Shown here in pieces: positions 55,029 to 63,273 of a stretch of 64,000 nucleotides of DNA (position 1 is its first letter; each line of letters starts with the position of its first letter). Both the position numbers and the translations under genes were made by a program. Origin of the DNA: Methanosarcina mazei S-6 (lineage in GTDB: Archaea; Halobacteriota; Methanosarcinia; Methanosarcinales; Methanosarcinaceae). The DNA lies in contig NZ_CP009512.1 of assembly GCF_000970205.1 (NCBI RefSeq), forward strand, positions 3,844,001 through 3,908,000, read 5' to 3'. Below the pieces are notes generated by a model. It made no database searches, was not told where the DNA came from, and was given only the letters and a program-made list of their open reading frames with translations.

Positions 55029-55856
55029 ATGGATATCGCCAGGATAGAAAAGATAAGAGAAGCTATTAAAGCCAGGGAAAGTGCAGTAATCGCATTCTCC
55101 GGGGGAGTGGACAGTACAACTCTTGCGGCTCTTGCATTTGAAGAGCTTGGGGACAGAGCACTTGCCGTTACAATAGATTCTCCACTTTTTCCCAGACACC
55201 AGCTTGAAACAGCTTCCCAGGCTGCCTGTGAAATAGGGATTCAGCATAAAATCCTCCCTTTTTCCCTGAACAGTGTGCCCTATTTTACTGCAAATACGAT
55301 TAACAGGTGCTATTTCTGCAAAAAAGCACTTCTTGAAACCCTTCTCGAATTCGCGGAAAAAACAGGATATAATGCCGTGCTTGAAGGAACAAATGCTTCA
55401 GAAATAAAAGGGGAAAACCGCCCCGGATACAGGGCGATTCAGGAAGCCGGAGAAAAGATTTATTCCCCGTTTGTAGAGTTTAACGTTACAAAAGAAGAGA
55501 TAAGGGAAATTGCTGCGAACCTCTCACTTTCTGCAGCCGGCAGACCGTCAGCAGCCTGTCTTGCCACACGCATCGCTTACGGACAGCCCATTACTCCCGA
55601 AGCTCTTGAGAAAATAGAAAAAGCCGAAGATTATCTGTTAGATCTGGGTTTTACTCAGTTCAGGATCAGGCTGCACTCAAACCTTGCCAGAATAGAGCTT
55701 ACTCAAAAAGAAATTGAAGAAGCGTTCCGCAAGAGAGAAAAAATATCAAGGCATCTTAAAACACTTGGTTTTGACTATGTAACCCTTGACCTTGAGGGCT
55801 TCCGTTCAGGAAGCATGGATGAACCGTATTTGCAGAAAAAATCCGAAGAAAAATAA
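55029..55856 (+). CDS. larE: LarE-type ATP-dependent sulfur transferase
   Basis: A 275-aa PP-loop enzyme: SGGVDS at residues 24-29, NRCYFCK with C94 and C97, and PSAACLATRIAYG with C177. LarE in lactobacilli gives up a single Cys (C176) to thiolate the nickel-pincer cofactor precursor; the three-Cys type, with C-x2-C in addition, is thought to bind a [4Fe-4S] cluster that carries the sulfur without loss of the Cys. This protein has all three. No larB or larC gene was seen in the window. An acetyltransferase gene follows after 28 bp, and a SufS-like desulfurase is found 2 kb downstream. Confidence 0.9.
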   Translation: MDIARIEKIREAIKARESAVIAFSGGVDSTTLAALAFEELGDRALAVTIDSPLFPRHQLETASQAACEIGIQHKILPFSLNSVPYFTANTINRCYFCKKALLETLLEFAEKTGYNAVLEGTNASEIKGENRPGYRAIQEAGEKIYSPFVEFNVTKEEIREIAANLSLSAAGRPSAACLATRIAYGQPITPEALEKIEKAEDYLLDLGFTQFRIRLHSNLARIELTQKEIEEAFRKREKISRHLKTLGFDYVTLDLEGFRSGSMDEPYLQKKSEEK

Positions 55857-55884
55857 CCGTAAAAACACCGGCAGTTAAAAGGAT

Positions 55885-56355
55885 ATGACAGAAATTCAAA
55901 TCAGAAAAGCCGAAAAAAAAGACCTGCTATCAATCCAGAGGCTTCTATCAACTTATTTTCTGGACATGGAAAATCTTGGTCCTGAAGACTTTATACTGGC
56001 GGAAATGGGAGGAAAAATAACTGGATGTGCTGCACCCGTAAGAGGCACGTATGGAGACAGGAATTTTTTAGAAATTCATTCCATAGCCGTACACCCAAAC
56101 TTTAGAGGAAAAGGTATCGGGAAAAGGCTTATAGACTACATTATAAATACCCTGAAAGATCCAGATAACTCGGATAACCCGGTATGTGAATTATACGTCA
56201 GGACAGGTTCTCCGGGCTTTTTTGAAAAACTTGGTTTCATAAGATTACCTGATACCGATAAATTACACCTCTGGGCTGAGTGTAAAAATTGTGAACATTT
56301 TGAGGGATGTACCCAGCATGCCATGAAATATTCCAGATCCGTGAACTACCACTAA
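55885..56355 (+). CDS. GNAT-family N-acetyltransferase, C-terminus altered by element insertion
   Basis: A 156-aa acetyltransferase: IRKAEKKDLLSIQRLL start, HSIAVHPNFRGKGIGKRLID with the acetyl-CoA pyrophosphate loop, and FFEKLGFIRLP. A C-terminal CKNCEHFEGCTQHAM adds a small Cys/His cluster. It resembles the ArgA-like/YhbS type in outline; substrate unknown. The last five residues (VNYH and the preceding Ser) come from mobile element copy 2, which begins at 56341. Joining the flanks without the element gives a frame ending SIKGQT and a stop at 56763-56765, so the original protein was probably 158 aa. It lies 28 bp after larE. Confidence 0.85.
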   Translation: MTEIQIRKAEKKDLLSIQRLLSTYFLDMENLGPEDFILAEMGGKITGCAAPVRGTYGDRNFLEIHSIAVHPNFRGKGIGKRLIDYIINTLKDPDNSDNPVCELYVRTGSPGFFEKLGFIRLPDTDKLHLWAECKNCEHFEGCTQHAMKYSRSVNYH

Positions 56356-56747
56356 GCTAAAGACTTAGTGGCTTCCTGAGTCATCCTTCCAACCAATGTT
56401 GACAAGTCGTGCAGGCTCTACCCCGCGTTCCACAGGTGAAATAGATATGAGCGTGATATACTTGAGATGCATATAGCTACCGTCTTTCCACGGCTTAATC
56501 CCGATCCCTTCAGGATGATTCTTGCCCTGTTATCCAACTCCCCGATGTTCAAACGTTACCTCGCTTGGTTTTCGCTTTGAGAATCGGCAACATTCTTATG
56601 AACTGTGAGGTTTTGGTGACAGCAAAATCTAATATTACAAAAGATTTTGAAAATATTTAACAATTGACAGAATCAATAACGGTTAACAGTTTAGGTTGAC
56701 GCTCATATCCCCTGAGCTAAAGACTCAGGGGTTTTACGCTTCTTCCT
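56341..56747 (-). mobile_element. Non-autonomous IS200/IS605-type element, copy 2
   Basis: 407 bp, with six differences from copy 1 at 39649-40055. Same end hairpins (CCACTAAG/CTTAGTGG and CCCCTGAG/CTCAGGGG, loop CTAAAGA) and the same TnpB C-terminal remnant on the minus strand. The minus-strand flank is TTTAT, as in copy 1 (plus ATAAA at 56748-56752). It interrupts the end of the acetyltransferase gene and now separates it from the DUF531 gene. No transposase gene. Confidence 0.9.
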
Positions 56748-56800
56748 ATAAAGGGACAGACCTGATAGGGTTAACGAAACATTATTTTAGAGAAAAGCAT

Positions 56801-57349
56801 ATGAAGCAGCTTATGCTCACTCTCGGAATCGTTAACACCTATGACAAGATCAAAGTTCTGGATGCCCACTACAGGGCAATTGCCAGAGCCGCCCCGATCT
56901 GCCACGCTTTTGGGTTCCACCTTGCTCTTTACGACTTCCCGTTCAAAATGACCGCAGAAGAGCTGGTTGCGTTTGTAATGGAAAAAACCACAATAGGCGA
57001 ATCTGGAAGTTATCTGAAAATCCTTTATGAAAAAAATCATCTTTCAGTGTCCGATCTCCCAAAAAAAGGTTTCCCGTCCCAGTTTGGAGAAACAGTTATT
57101 ACCACTTCAAAACCGGACCCAAAAAGGAAAGTAATGCCCGTAAAAATCGCTGAAGAAGCTTTGCACAACCGTTCTTTCTTATTTCTTGTGGGCCTCGGGC
57201 ATAAAGGGCTTCCAAAAGAACTTTTTGAAAGAGGGAAATACCACCTCGATATCACCTCTAAAGGCCTTTCCCTCGAGACATGCACTGCAATAGGGGCTGT
57301 ACCCGCCCATCTCGCCGGGCTGATGGAAAACCTGCGATGCAAAAAGTGA
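56801..57349 (+). CDS. DUF531-family archaeal protein
   Basis: A 182-aa protein from the ATG at 56801; another ATG at 56813 begins MLTLGIVNTYDKIKVLDAHY, the usual family N-terminus. The frame is open further upstream only because it runs into the mobile element. DUF531 proteins are known from methanogens and other archaea; they lie in the SPOUT-like (alpha/beta knot) RNA methyltransferase class as I remember, and the late segment LFLVGLGHKGLPKEL followed by SLETCTAIGAVPAHLAGLME would fit a knot fold. Function unknown. Before insertion of the element, it began about 35 bp after the acetyltransferase stop. Confidence 0.82.
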   Translation: MKQLMLTLGIVNTYDKIKVLDAHYRAIARAAPICHAFGFHLALYDFPFKMTAEELVAFVMEKTTIGESGSYLKILYEKNHLSVSDLPKKGFPSQFGETVITTSKPDPKRKVMPVKIAEEALHNRSFLFLVGLGHKGLPKELFERGKYHLDITSKGLSLETCTAIGAVPAHLAGLMENLRCKK

Positions 57350-57454
57350 ATTTAAGCAAAGCTCCGGGACAGGCAAGAAGGCAATGTAGACTTATTTGTT
57401 TAAAATTATGCTATAATGCAAAAAATTTAAGAATAAATCAAAAAATATTCCGGA

Positions 57455-57776
57455 ATGGATATATATCACGAGCGACAATTAATAATTGTTGTGGGTAAGA
57501 ACAACGCCTGTAGCGCTGTTATGGGGTTTGCGGCCTGAAGGACTGAAATTGACCTGCTTTTCAGAGGTCATCCAGACAGACCGGGAATTCTGCCCGAGGG
57601 ATTCTGAGGAAGTATTTGAACTTCTGACCTGCAGTACGGTTTATGCTTTCGATAAAAGGCAAGAACCTCTCCCGACCGCAGGAATTGTATCCGGAAGGGG
57701 AAATTATGTCCGGAAGGAGCGAAATTCGGACCCCATGCCGAGCGCAAATATTGAAGAGACAGGAGGAAAACTATGA
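57455..57776 (+). pseudogene. Small unknown gene with an apparent +1 frameshift
   Basis: Two frames join smoothly. The first starts with ATG at 57455 (MDIYHERQLIIVVGKNNACS, then AVMGFAA) and stops at TGA 57536-57538. If one base (T57536) is skipped, the reading goes on as EGLKLTCFSEVIQTDREFCP and so on to a TGA at 57774-57776, giving about 107 residues. That last stop overlaps the ATG of the next small gene (ATGA), which suggests the second frame is truly translated. The second frame alone has only TTG starts and no ribosome site. It may be a real mutation, a programmed shift or a sequencing error. No family recognised. Confidence 0.5.
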
Positions 57777-57931
57777 GTGAGCTAAATCGTGAAGAAGTAA
57801 AAAGAAAAGAATGTAGATATGGATGCCGTCAAGACAGGTATCACACAGTTGTAAAGGGCTGCACAGACAGCCTTGATACAGATGAATTAGACCTTTACCG
57901 CTATATGATAGGCGGGATGCAGGGTAAATAA
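57773..57931 (+). CDS. Small 52-aa Cys-containing protein
   Basis: ATG at 57773 with a strong ribosome site (AGGAGG, eight bases before) and a 52-codon frame ending in TAA at 57929-57931. The sequence begins MSELNREEVKRKECRYGCRQ and contains C14, C18 and C30, with a helical C-terminal part (DELDLYRYMIGGMQGK). It overlaps the end of the preceding frame by four bases and precedes the SufS-like gene by 42 bp. The Cys pattern could bind a metal. No family recognised. Confidence 0.7.
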   Translation: MSELNREEVKRKECRYGCRQDRYHTVVKGCTDSLDTDELDLYRYMIGGMQGK

Positions 57932-57973
57932 CCTGCACAACCTTTTTTTATTTCTCGTTCCTAGAAAAGAAGC

Positions 57974-59155
57974 ATGTACGATGTAGATGCGGTCCGTGAA
58001 GATTTTCCTGTTTTAAAAGAAGTTGTGTACCTTGACAGTACGGCGACCACGCAGACTCCGGTCCCTGCAGTCGAAGCCATGGTTGAATATTTCTACAGGT
58101 ATGCCGGCAACCACGGGAGAGGAGCGCACCGCCTTGCCAGAGAGACCACAAACCGGTACGAAGACGCAAGGGAAACTGTTGCCCATTTTCTTAATGCAGA
58201 CCCTTCAAAGACCGTATTTACGAAAAACACGACCGAAGGGATAAACCTTATTGCAAATAGCTATCCCTGGGAGGCAGGAGACCATATAGTTACAACCATG
58301 CTCGAGCATCATTCAAACCTTCTTCCCTGGCTGCGCCTGCAAAAAAAAGGAATTGATGTGACAGTGATAAAACCGGACCGTGAAGGCATAATTGATCCCC
58401 GCATGATAGAAAATGCCCTTACTGACAGGACGAAACTGATTGCCGTCACGCATATCTCAAACGTTTTCGGGTCCGTCCAGAACGTCAGCAGGATCACGAA
58501 ACTTGCCCGCAAAAACGGAGTAAAAATCCTCGTTGACGGGGCTCAGTCCGCAGGGCATGTACCGGTGAACATTAAAACACTTGGATGTGACTTTTTTGCA
58601 ACCGCAGGGCATAAAGGGCTTCTAGGACCCCAGGGGACTGGCGTACTTTACATTAAAGATCCTGAAGTGATGGAAAGCGCCTCTCTGGGAGGAGGAACGG
58701 TTTCGGATGTCAGAGGGCATGAGTACACTCTTGAGCCCTCCCCGACATGTTTTGAAGCCGGCACCCCGAATATCCCGGGGGTTATAGGGCTTGGAAAGGC
58801 AGTAGAGTATGTAAAAAAAATCGGAATTTCCGAAATTGAAAAGCATGAAGCTGAGCTTTCCCGGCAGGCTGCGAAAAGGCTCTCGGAACTTGATCACGTA
58901 GAGGTTTACGGGCCTGAAAACAGGGCAGGGATTGTTCCTTTTAATGTTACCGGGCTTCATGCCCATGATGTCGCCCTGATTCTTGACCAGACAAGAAAAA
59001 TTTGCGTCCGTAGCGGACACCATTGTGCAATCCCTGTTACCCGTTTCCTCGAAGTGGAAAGTACGGTAAGGGCTTCTTTTGCACTTTATAACACAAAAGA
59101 AGAGGTAGATATTCTTGTAAAGGCTGTGGATGCTCTCAAGGCTCTCGTATCCTGA
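57974..59155 (+). CDS. SufS-like cysteine desulfurase (class V aminotransferase)
   Basis: A 393-aa PLP enzyme. YLDSTATTQTP start, TLEHHSN-type segment (TTMLEHHSNLLPW), DGAQSAGH, the PLP Lys in ATAGHKGLLG near residue 214 and the sulfur-bearing Cys in RSGHHCAIP near residue 351, all as in the SufS/CsdA group. It takes sulfur from cysteine for Fe-S clusters or thiolation. A SufE or SufBC partner gene is not seen, but LarE lies 2 kb upstream in the same direction. Methanogens are often said to lack desulfurases, so the presence of an intact one is notable. Confidence 0.88.
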   Translation: MYDVDAVREDFPVLKEVVYLDSTATTQTPVPAVEAMVEYFYRYAGNHGRGAHRLARETTNRYEDARETVAHFLNADPSKTVFTKNTTEGINLIANSYPWEAGDHIVTTMLEHHSNLLPWLRLQKKGIDVTVIKPDREGIIDPRMIENALTDRTKLIAVTHISNVFGSVQNVSRITKLARKNGVKILVDGAQSAGHVPVNIKTLGCDFFATAGHKGLLGPQGTGVLYIKDPEVMESASLGGGTVSDVRGHEYTLEPSPTCFEAGTPNIPGVIGLGKAVEYVKKIGISEIEKHEAELSRQAAKRLSELDHVEVYGPENRAGIVPFNVTGLHAHDVALILDQTRKICVRSGHHCAIPVTRFLEVESTVRASFALYNTKEEVDILVKAVDALKALVS

Positions 59156-59588
59156 AAACCTGAATCTCTACCCGGGCAGAAGAAAAATTATATTGCAGCC
59201 TGGAGATTTTTTCTGGCACACACTTTATATTTTTACAGATTAATTTTAATACAGGCAGGGAAGAATAGCCCCACATATTTTTAAATTTGAAAAATTAAAC
59301 GTAAAAAATAATTTACTTTAAAAAAACTCTTTTTTGGATTTACTTCTACAGGAATATCACTCTTAGCTTAACTCAGGAATTACAATATAAATTAATTTTA
59401 TTTAGACTTTCCTACTAAATTTTAAAAGGTAAAGCTAATTTCATGTATTTATTGAAAAATAGAGGAGAAATTAGCTTTATTACATGACCTACAGAAGATA
59501 ATAATTAATACATTTAGTTGCCAAGATCGAAAGATTTTATAAGAAGTTGCCATCTATATAGCGTAAGAAGAAATCTGAAGGCGAGAGT
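59156..59588. other. AT-rich gap upstream of the pilus operon
   Basis: No gene seen. It holds a perfect inverted repeat (listed separately) and a TATA-like TTTTATAAG near 59535, which would place transcription start about 25 bases downstream, near 59565. The ATPase gene has GAAGGCGAGAG before its ATG. Confidence 0.5.
59430..59479. promoter_or_regulatory. Perfect 13-bp inverted repeat upstream of the pilus operon
   Basis: TAAAGCTAATTTC (59430-59442) and GAAATTAGCTTTA (59467-59479) are exactly complementary, with a 24-base loop. It lies roughly 60 bp upstream of the probable TATA element, so it may be an operator or activator site rather than a leader structure. Confidence 0.5.
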
Positions 59589-61265
59589 ATGGATGAAGTA
59601 ACAGAAATCTCGGAAAAGAGAAGTTTTATTTCGGGGTTATTCGGGAAAAAAGGCGATAGTAACTCCATCTCGGATATATTGAACAGGGCTAAAACTTATT
59701 TTGATAAGCCTTTAAGAAGCATGCCTGCGTACGACCAGGAAAAAGACGGACCTCTTATAAATTTTGAAGTTCCTGAAGGCTTGAAGGAAATTGAGAGGTA
59801 CTGGCTCCAGGAACCCTATGCTCTGGTATCGATCCTGGAAGACCGCAGGACAAGGTACTACAGGCTGATAGAACCCTCCCTGACGAAGTTCGAAAAAGAG
59901 CTGCTAGAGAGGCTCTACGAAGATTTTCAGGACATTCTGATTTTGAATCCCACAACCTCAAAGATAGAAAAAGACGCACTACTTGTAGATAAGACACTTT
60001 TACTTCTTGAACGCTACAAGGCTGAGATTTCGGCCGCAACAATTCACAAAATAATTTATTATCTCAAAAGAAACCTTCTCGGTTATGAAAAAATCAATCC
60101 TCTTCTTTATGACCCTTATATTGAAGATATATCGTGTGACGGTGTAGGAGTTCCTCTATATATTTATCATATCAGATATCTGAATATTGAAAGTAATATT
60201 TCTTTTGGAGAAGAAGAGCTTGACTCGCTTGTAATCAAGATGTGCCAGCTTAATAATAAGCACATCTCTGTCAGCCAGCCGATAGTGGATGCAACAATTC
60301 AGGACGGGTCAAGGCTTCAGGCTATGCTGGGGAGAGAAATTACTCCGCGCGGCAGTTCTTTTACTATCCGTAAGTTCAGAAAAGATCCGATCACGCCTAT
60401 CGACCTTCTCGGCTTTAAGACGTGTGATATGGAGATGCTTGTATATCTCTGGCTTGTTATTGAAAACGGCTACAACATGCTTTTTGCTGGTGGGACGGCT
60501 TCAGGAAAAACCTCGATGCTTAACGCGACATCCCTTTTCATGCCTTCAACAGCCAAAATAGTCTCAATAGAAGACACAAGGGAACTCCTGCTCTACCACA
60601 ACAACTGGGTATCGGGCATTGCGAGAGAGAGTTTTTCAGCAGATTCTACCGGGGAAGTTTCCATGTACGACCTTCTGAGAGCCGCCCTGAGACAGCGTCC
60701 AGATTTCATAATTGTGGGGGAAGTGAGAGGTGAAGAAGCCCGTACCCTTTTCCAGGCAATGTCAACAGGACATGCTACAAGCTCGACAATGCACGCAGGA
60801 GATGTGCAGACCGTTATAAACAGGCTCACACACGAACCCATAAACGTGCCTCATATTATGCTGCAATCTCTTGACGTTCTCTGTATCCAGGAACAGGTGT
60901 ACATAGATGAGAAAAGAGTCAGGAGGACAAGGAGCCTTGTTGAAGTACTTAACGTTGACCCTGAGACAGGAGACCTTGGCATAAACGAGATTTTCAACTG
61001 GGATCCTTCTGAAGACGGCTTCCTGAAAGTTGGAGACTCCCACATCATGCAGGAGATAATGCATGTCAGAGGATGGGATTCGGGCCAGTTGAGGGGTGAG
61101 ATGGAAAACAGGAGAAAGATCCTTACTTACCTTTATGAGAAGAATATGAGGAGCTACATCCAGGTATCCCTTGTAGTGCAGGCGTATCAGAGTTATCCGA
61201 AAATGGTCATGGAAGCCATAGAAAACAACACCCTGCAGGGAATGATACAGGATATGGTCGCTTGA
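59589..61265 (+). CDS. Type IV pilus/secretion ATPase (GspE/VirB11 family)
   Basis: A 558-aa secretion ATPase. An N-terminal domain of about 200 residues precedes the RecA-like core: FAGGTASGKTS (Walker A, near residue 301), IEDTREL, Walker B-type IIVGEVRGEEA and the His box STMHAGD. These motors power assembly of archaeal pili or similar surface filaments. It is the first gene of an operon with the platform protein (10 bp gap) and a pilin. It is of the archaellum FlaI / Pil type; since no archaellin gene is present, a pilus is more likely. Confidence 0.92.
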   Translation: MDEVTEISEKRSFISGLFGKKGDSNSISDILNRAKTYFDKPLRSMPAYDQEKDGPLINFEVPEGLKEIERYWLQEPYALVSILEDRRTRYYRLIEPSLTKFEKELLERLYEDFQDILILNPTTSKIEKDALLVDKTLLLLERYKAEISAATIHKIIYYLKRNLLGYEKINPLLYDPYIEDISCDGVGVPLYIYHIRYLNIESNISFGEEELDSLVIKMCQLNNKHISVSQPIVDATIQDGSRLQAMLGREITPRGSSFTIRKFRKDPITPIDLLGFKTCDMEMLVYLWLVIENGYNMLFAGGTASGKTSMLNATSLFMPSTAKIVSIEDTRELLLYHNNWVSGIARESFSADSTGEVSMYDLLRAALRQRPDFIIVGEVRGEEARTLFQAMSTGHATSSTMHAGDVQTVINRLTHEPINVPHIMLQSLDVLCIQEQVYIDEKRVRRTRSLVEVLNVDPETGDLGINEIFNWDPSEDGFLKVGDSHIMQEIMHVRGWDSGQLRGEMENRRKILTYLYEKNMRSYIQVSLVVQAYQSYPKMVMEAIENNTLQGMIQDMVA

Positions 61266-61275
61266 GAGGGGGAAC

Positions 61276-63264
61276 ATGACTTACACTTCTGTGGACGAAA
61301 TGGCATACAGAGCTTTTGGAAATTTCTTTTATAAAAATAAGGAAAGCTTCCAGGAGCTCAAAGTAAAGATGCGCCACTCCCATATTCCAAAGTCAGTGGA
61401 CCAGTACCTTGCATCAGTTTTAATGTATTCCATATTTGCAGGCGTAATAGGAGGACTTTTTGGATTATGGCTCGGGCTGAAAACCTTTGGAGACCCTGTG
61501 TCCAGACTCAGCCTTTTTGTGGATTCAACAAGGGCAGGATTTGCAGAAGAATACCTTTATTTGCTTGCGCTTTTAGTTGCCATCCTGTCATTCATTATAA
61601 GTTCCCTTATAATTTTTGGCGTTGCATATATCTATCCTTATTTTCAGGCAGATATCCGGAAAGCCTGCATTGATAAGTCTATGCTTCCGGCTGTAACTTA
61701 CATGTACGCCCTGACAAAGGGAGGCATGTCAATCTATGATGTTTTCAGGTCTTTAAGCAGGTACACCCACATATTCGGCACAAGCGCGGAGGAAATCTCC
61801 TATATTGTGAGGGATATGGACTACCTGGGAAAGGACTTTATAACTGCCCTTAAAGAAGCAAAGGAACGTACCCCTTCGGAGCGTTTCAAGGACTTTGTTG
61901 ACGGGTTGATCCTGGTTTCAAGCAGCGGAACCATAACCGGATATATAAAGAATAAGTCCGAGCAGTACCAGGATATGGCTGAGATGGCAAACAGGAACCT
62001 CTTAAAGACGCTTGACGTCCTTGCAGAGGTCTATGTTACCGTGCTTGTGGCAGGTCCGTTATTCATAATGACAACTCTCATAGTGCTGCAATTTTTCAGG
62101 CCTGCTTCAGCCCAGATACTTTACATGCTGATTTATATTATAATTCCTCTTGCAACCCTGCTTTTCACAGTTCTCCTTGATACGGTTGGAGAACTCTCCA
62201 TGAGCCCGAAAAAGGGAGAAGTCCCTGATTATCCCATTAACCTTTCCGATATACCTGAACTTAAATCAGAAATCAGTGCAGAAGAGGAAGAAAAAAGAGA
62301 CAAAAAGTTGAAGCTCTACAGGCAGGTTTACAACATCAGGGACCTTGTTGTTAACCCGTACAGGACTATCCGCGATGAACCAAGGTATACTTTCTTTTTC
62401 GGAATCCCTCTAGGACTTTACTATCTCGCCAACCTTCCGGAAGCTCTTAAAAAAAGTATCAATTTAAACTTCTACTGGAATCCGAACTTTGCCCATATAA
62501 GCGATAGCAGCGTCCAGTTTATAAGCTCAATTGACGACTACATTGTCATTTTCATTGCCATCGCACTCATTCCCTTCATCATATTTTATGAAATCAGGGC
62601 GTGGAGAATGAGGAAGATCGACGAGAGGATGCCTGAAATGCTGAGAAACCTGTCAAGCATGAATGATTCAGGGCTCCTCCTGTCCAATTCCTTAAAAATA
62701 ATGGCAGAATCCAAGATGGGGATTCTCAGTAAAGAACTCAAAAAATTAAAGGAGGACCTTTCCTGGGGGACTTCTACTTCAAGAGCCCTGATGAAACTGG
62801 AGAATAATATCAGAACCGCCACATCAAGCCGGATTCTGCATACCGTTATTAAAGCGAACGAATCCACAAGCGACCTTAAAAGTGTGTTATCCATTACCGC
62901 AGAACAGGTCAAGAGTGAGGAGCGGTTGAAAAAGGAACGCTCTTCCGAGATGATCGTCTATGTTGTCACCATCTACGTTTCTTTCTTTGTTTTCCTTTTC
63001 ATAGTCTACGTTTTGGCTATGTATTTCTTCCCAGAAAGCGCCTCATTTAAAGGATCTTCTCAGGGGATGGGATACGGAGGAGTCGGAAACGGCTACTTCA
63101 ACATACAGGAGTACACGATGCTCATGTATCACTCAGCCCTTGTCCAGGCTTTTACTTCCGGACTTATTGCAGGAAAAATGGGGCAGGGTTCGGTTTACAT
63201 GGGACTGAAGTACAGCGTCAGCATGATGCTGATCACCTATGTAATCTTTACAATGTTCGTCTAA
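61276..63264 (+). CDS. Type IV pilus membrane platform protein (TadC/FlaJ family)
   Basis: A 662-aa protein with two T2SF-type domains, each with cytoplasmic helical parts (for example AYRAFGNFFYKNKESFQELK at the start and RMPEMLRNLSSMNDSGLLL in the second half) and membrane helices, about nine in all. The platform protein anchors the filament base and interacts with the ATPase. The size, twice the bacterial TadC, is usual for archaeal platform proteins. The ATG at 61276 has GAGGGGGAAC before it. Confidence 0.92.
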   Translation: MTYTSVDEMAYRAFGNFFYKNKESFQELKVKMRHSHIPKSVDQYLASVLMYSIFAGVIGGLFGLWLGLKTFGDPVSRLSLFVDSTRAGFAEEYLYLLALLVAILSFIISSLIIFGVAYIYPYFQADIRKACIDKSMLPAVTYMYALTKGGMSIYDVFRSLSRYTHIFGTSAEEISYIVRDMDYLGKDFITALKEAKERTPSERFKDFVDGLILVSSSGTITGYIKNKSEQYQDMAEMANRNLLKTLDVLAEVYVTVLVAGPLFIMTTLIVLQFFRPASAQILYMLIYIIIPLATLLFTVLLDTVGELSMSPKKGEVPDYPINLSDIPELKSEISAEEEEKRDKKLKLYRQVYNIRDLVVNPYRTIRDEPRYTFFFGIPLGLYYLANLPEALKKSINLNFYWNPNFAHISDSSVQFISSIDDYIVIFIAIALIPFIIFYEIRAWRMRKIDERMPEMLRNLSSMNDSGLLLSNSLKIMAESKMGILSKELKKLKEDLSWGTSTSRALMKLENNIRTATSSRILHTVIKANESTSDLKSVLSITAEQVKSEERLKKERSSEMIVYVVTIYVSFFVFLFIVYVLAMYFFPESASFKGSSQGMGYGGVGNGYFNIQEYTMLMYHSALVQAFTSGLIAGKMGQGSVYMGLKYSVSMMLITYVIFTMFV

Positions 63265-63273
63265 GGTGTTTTT

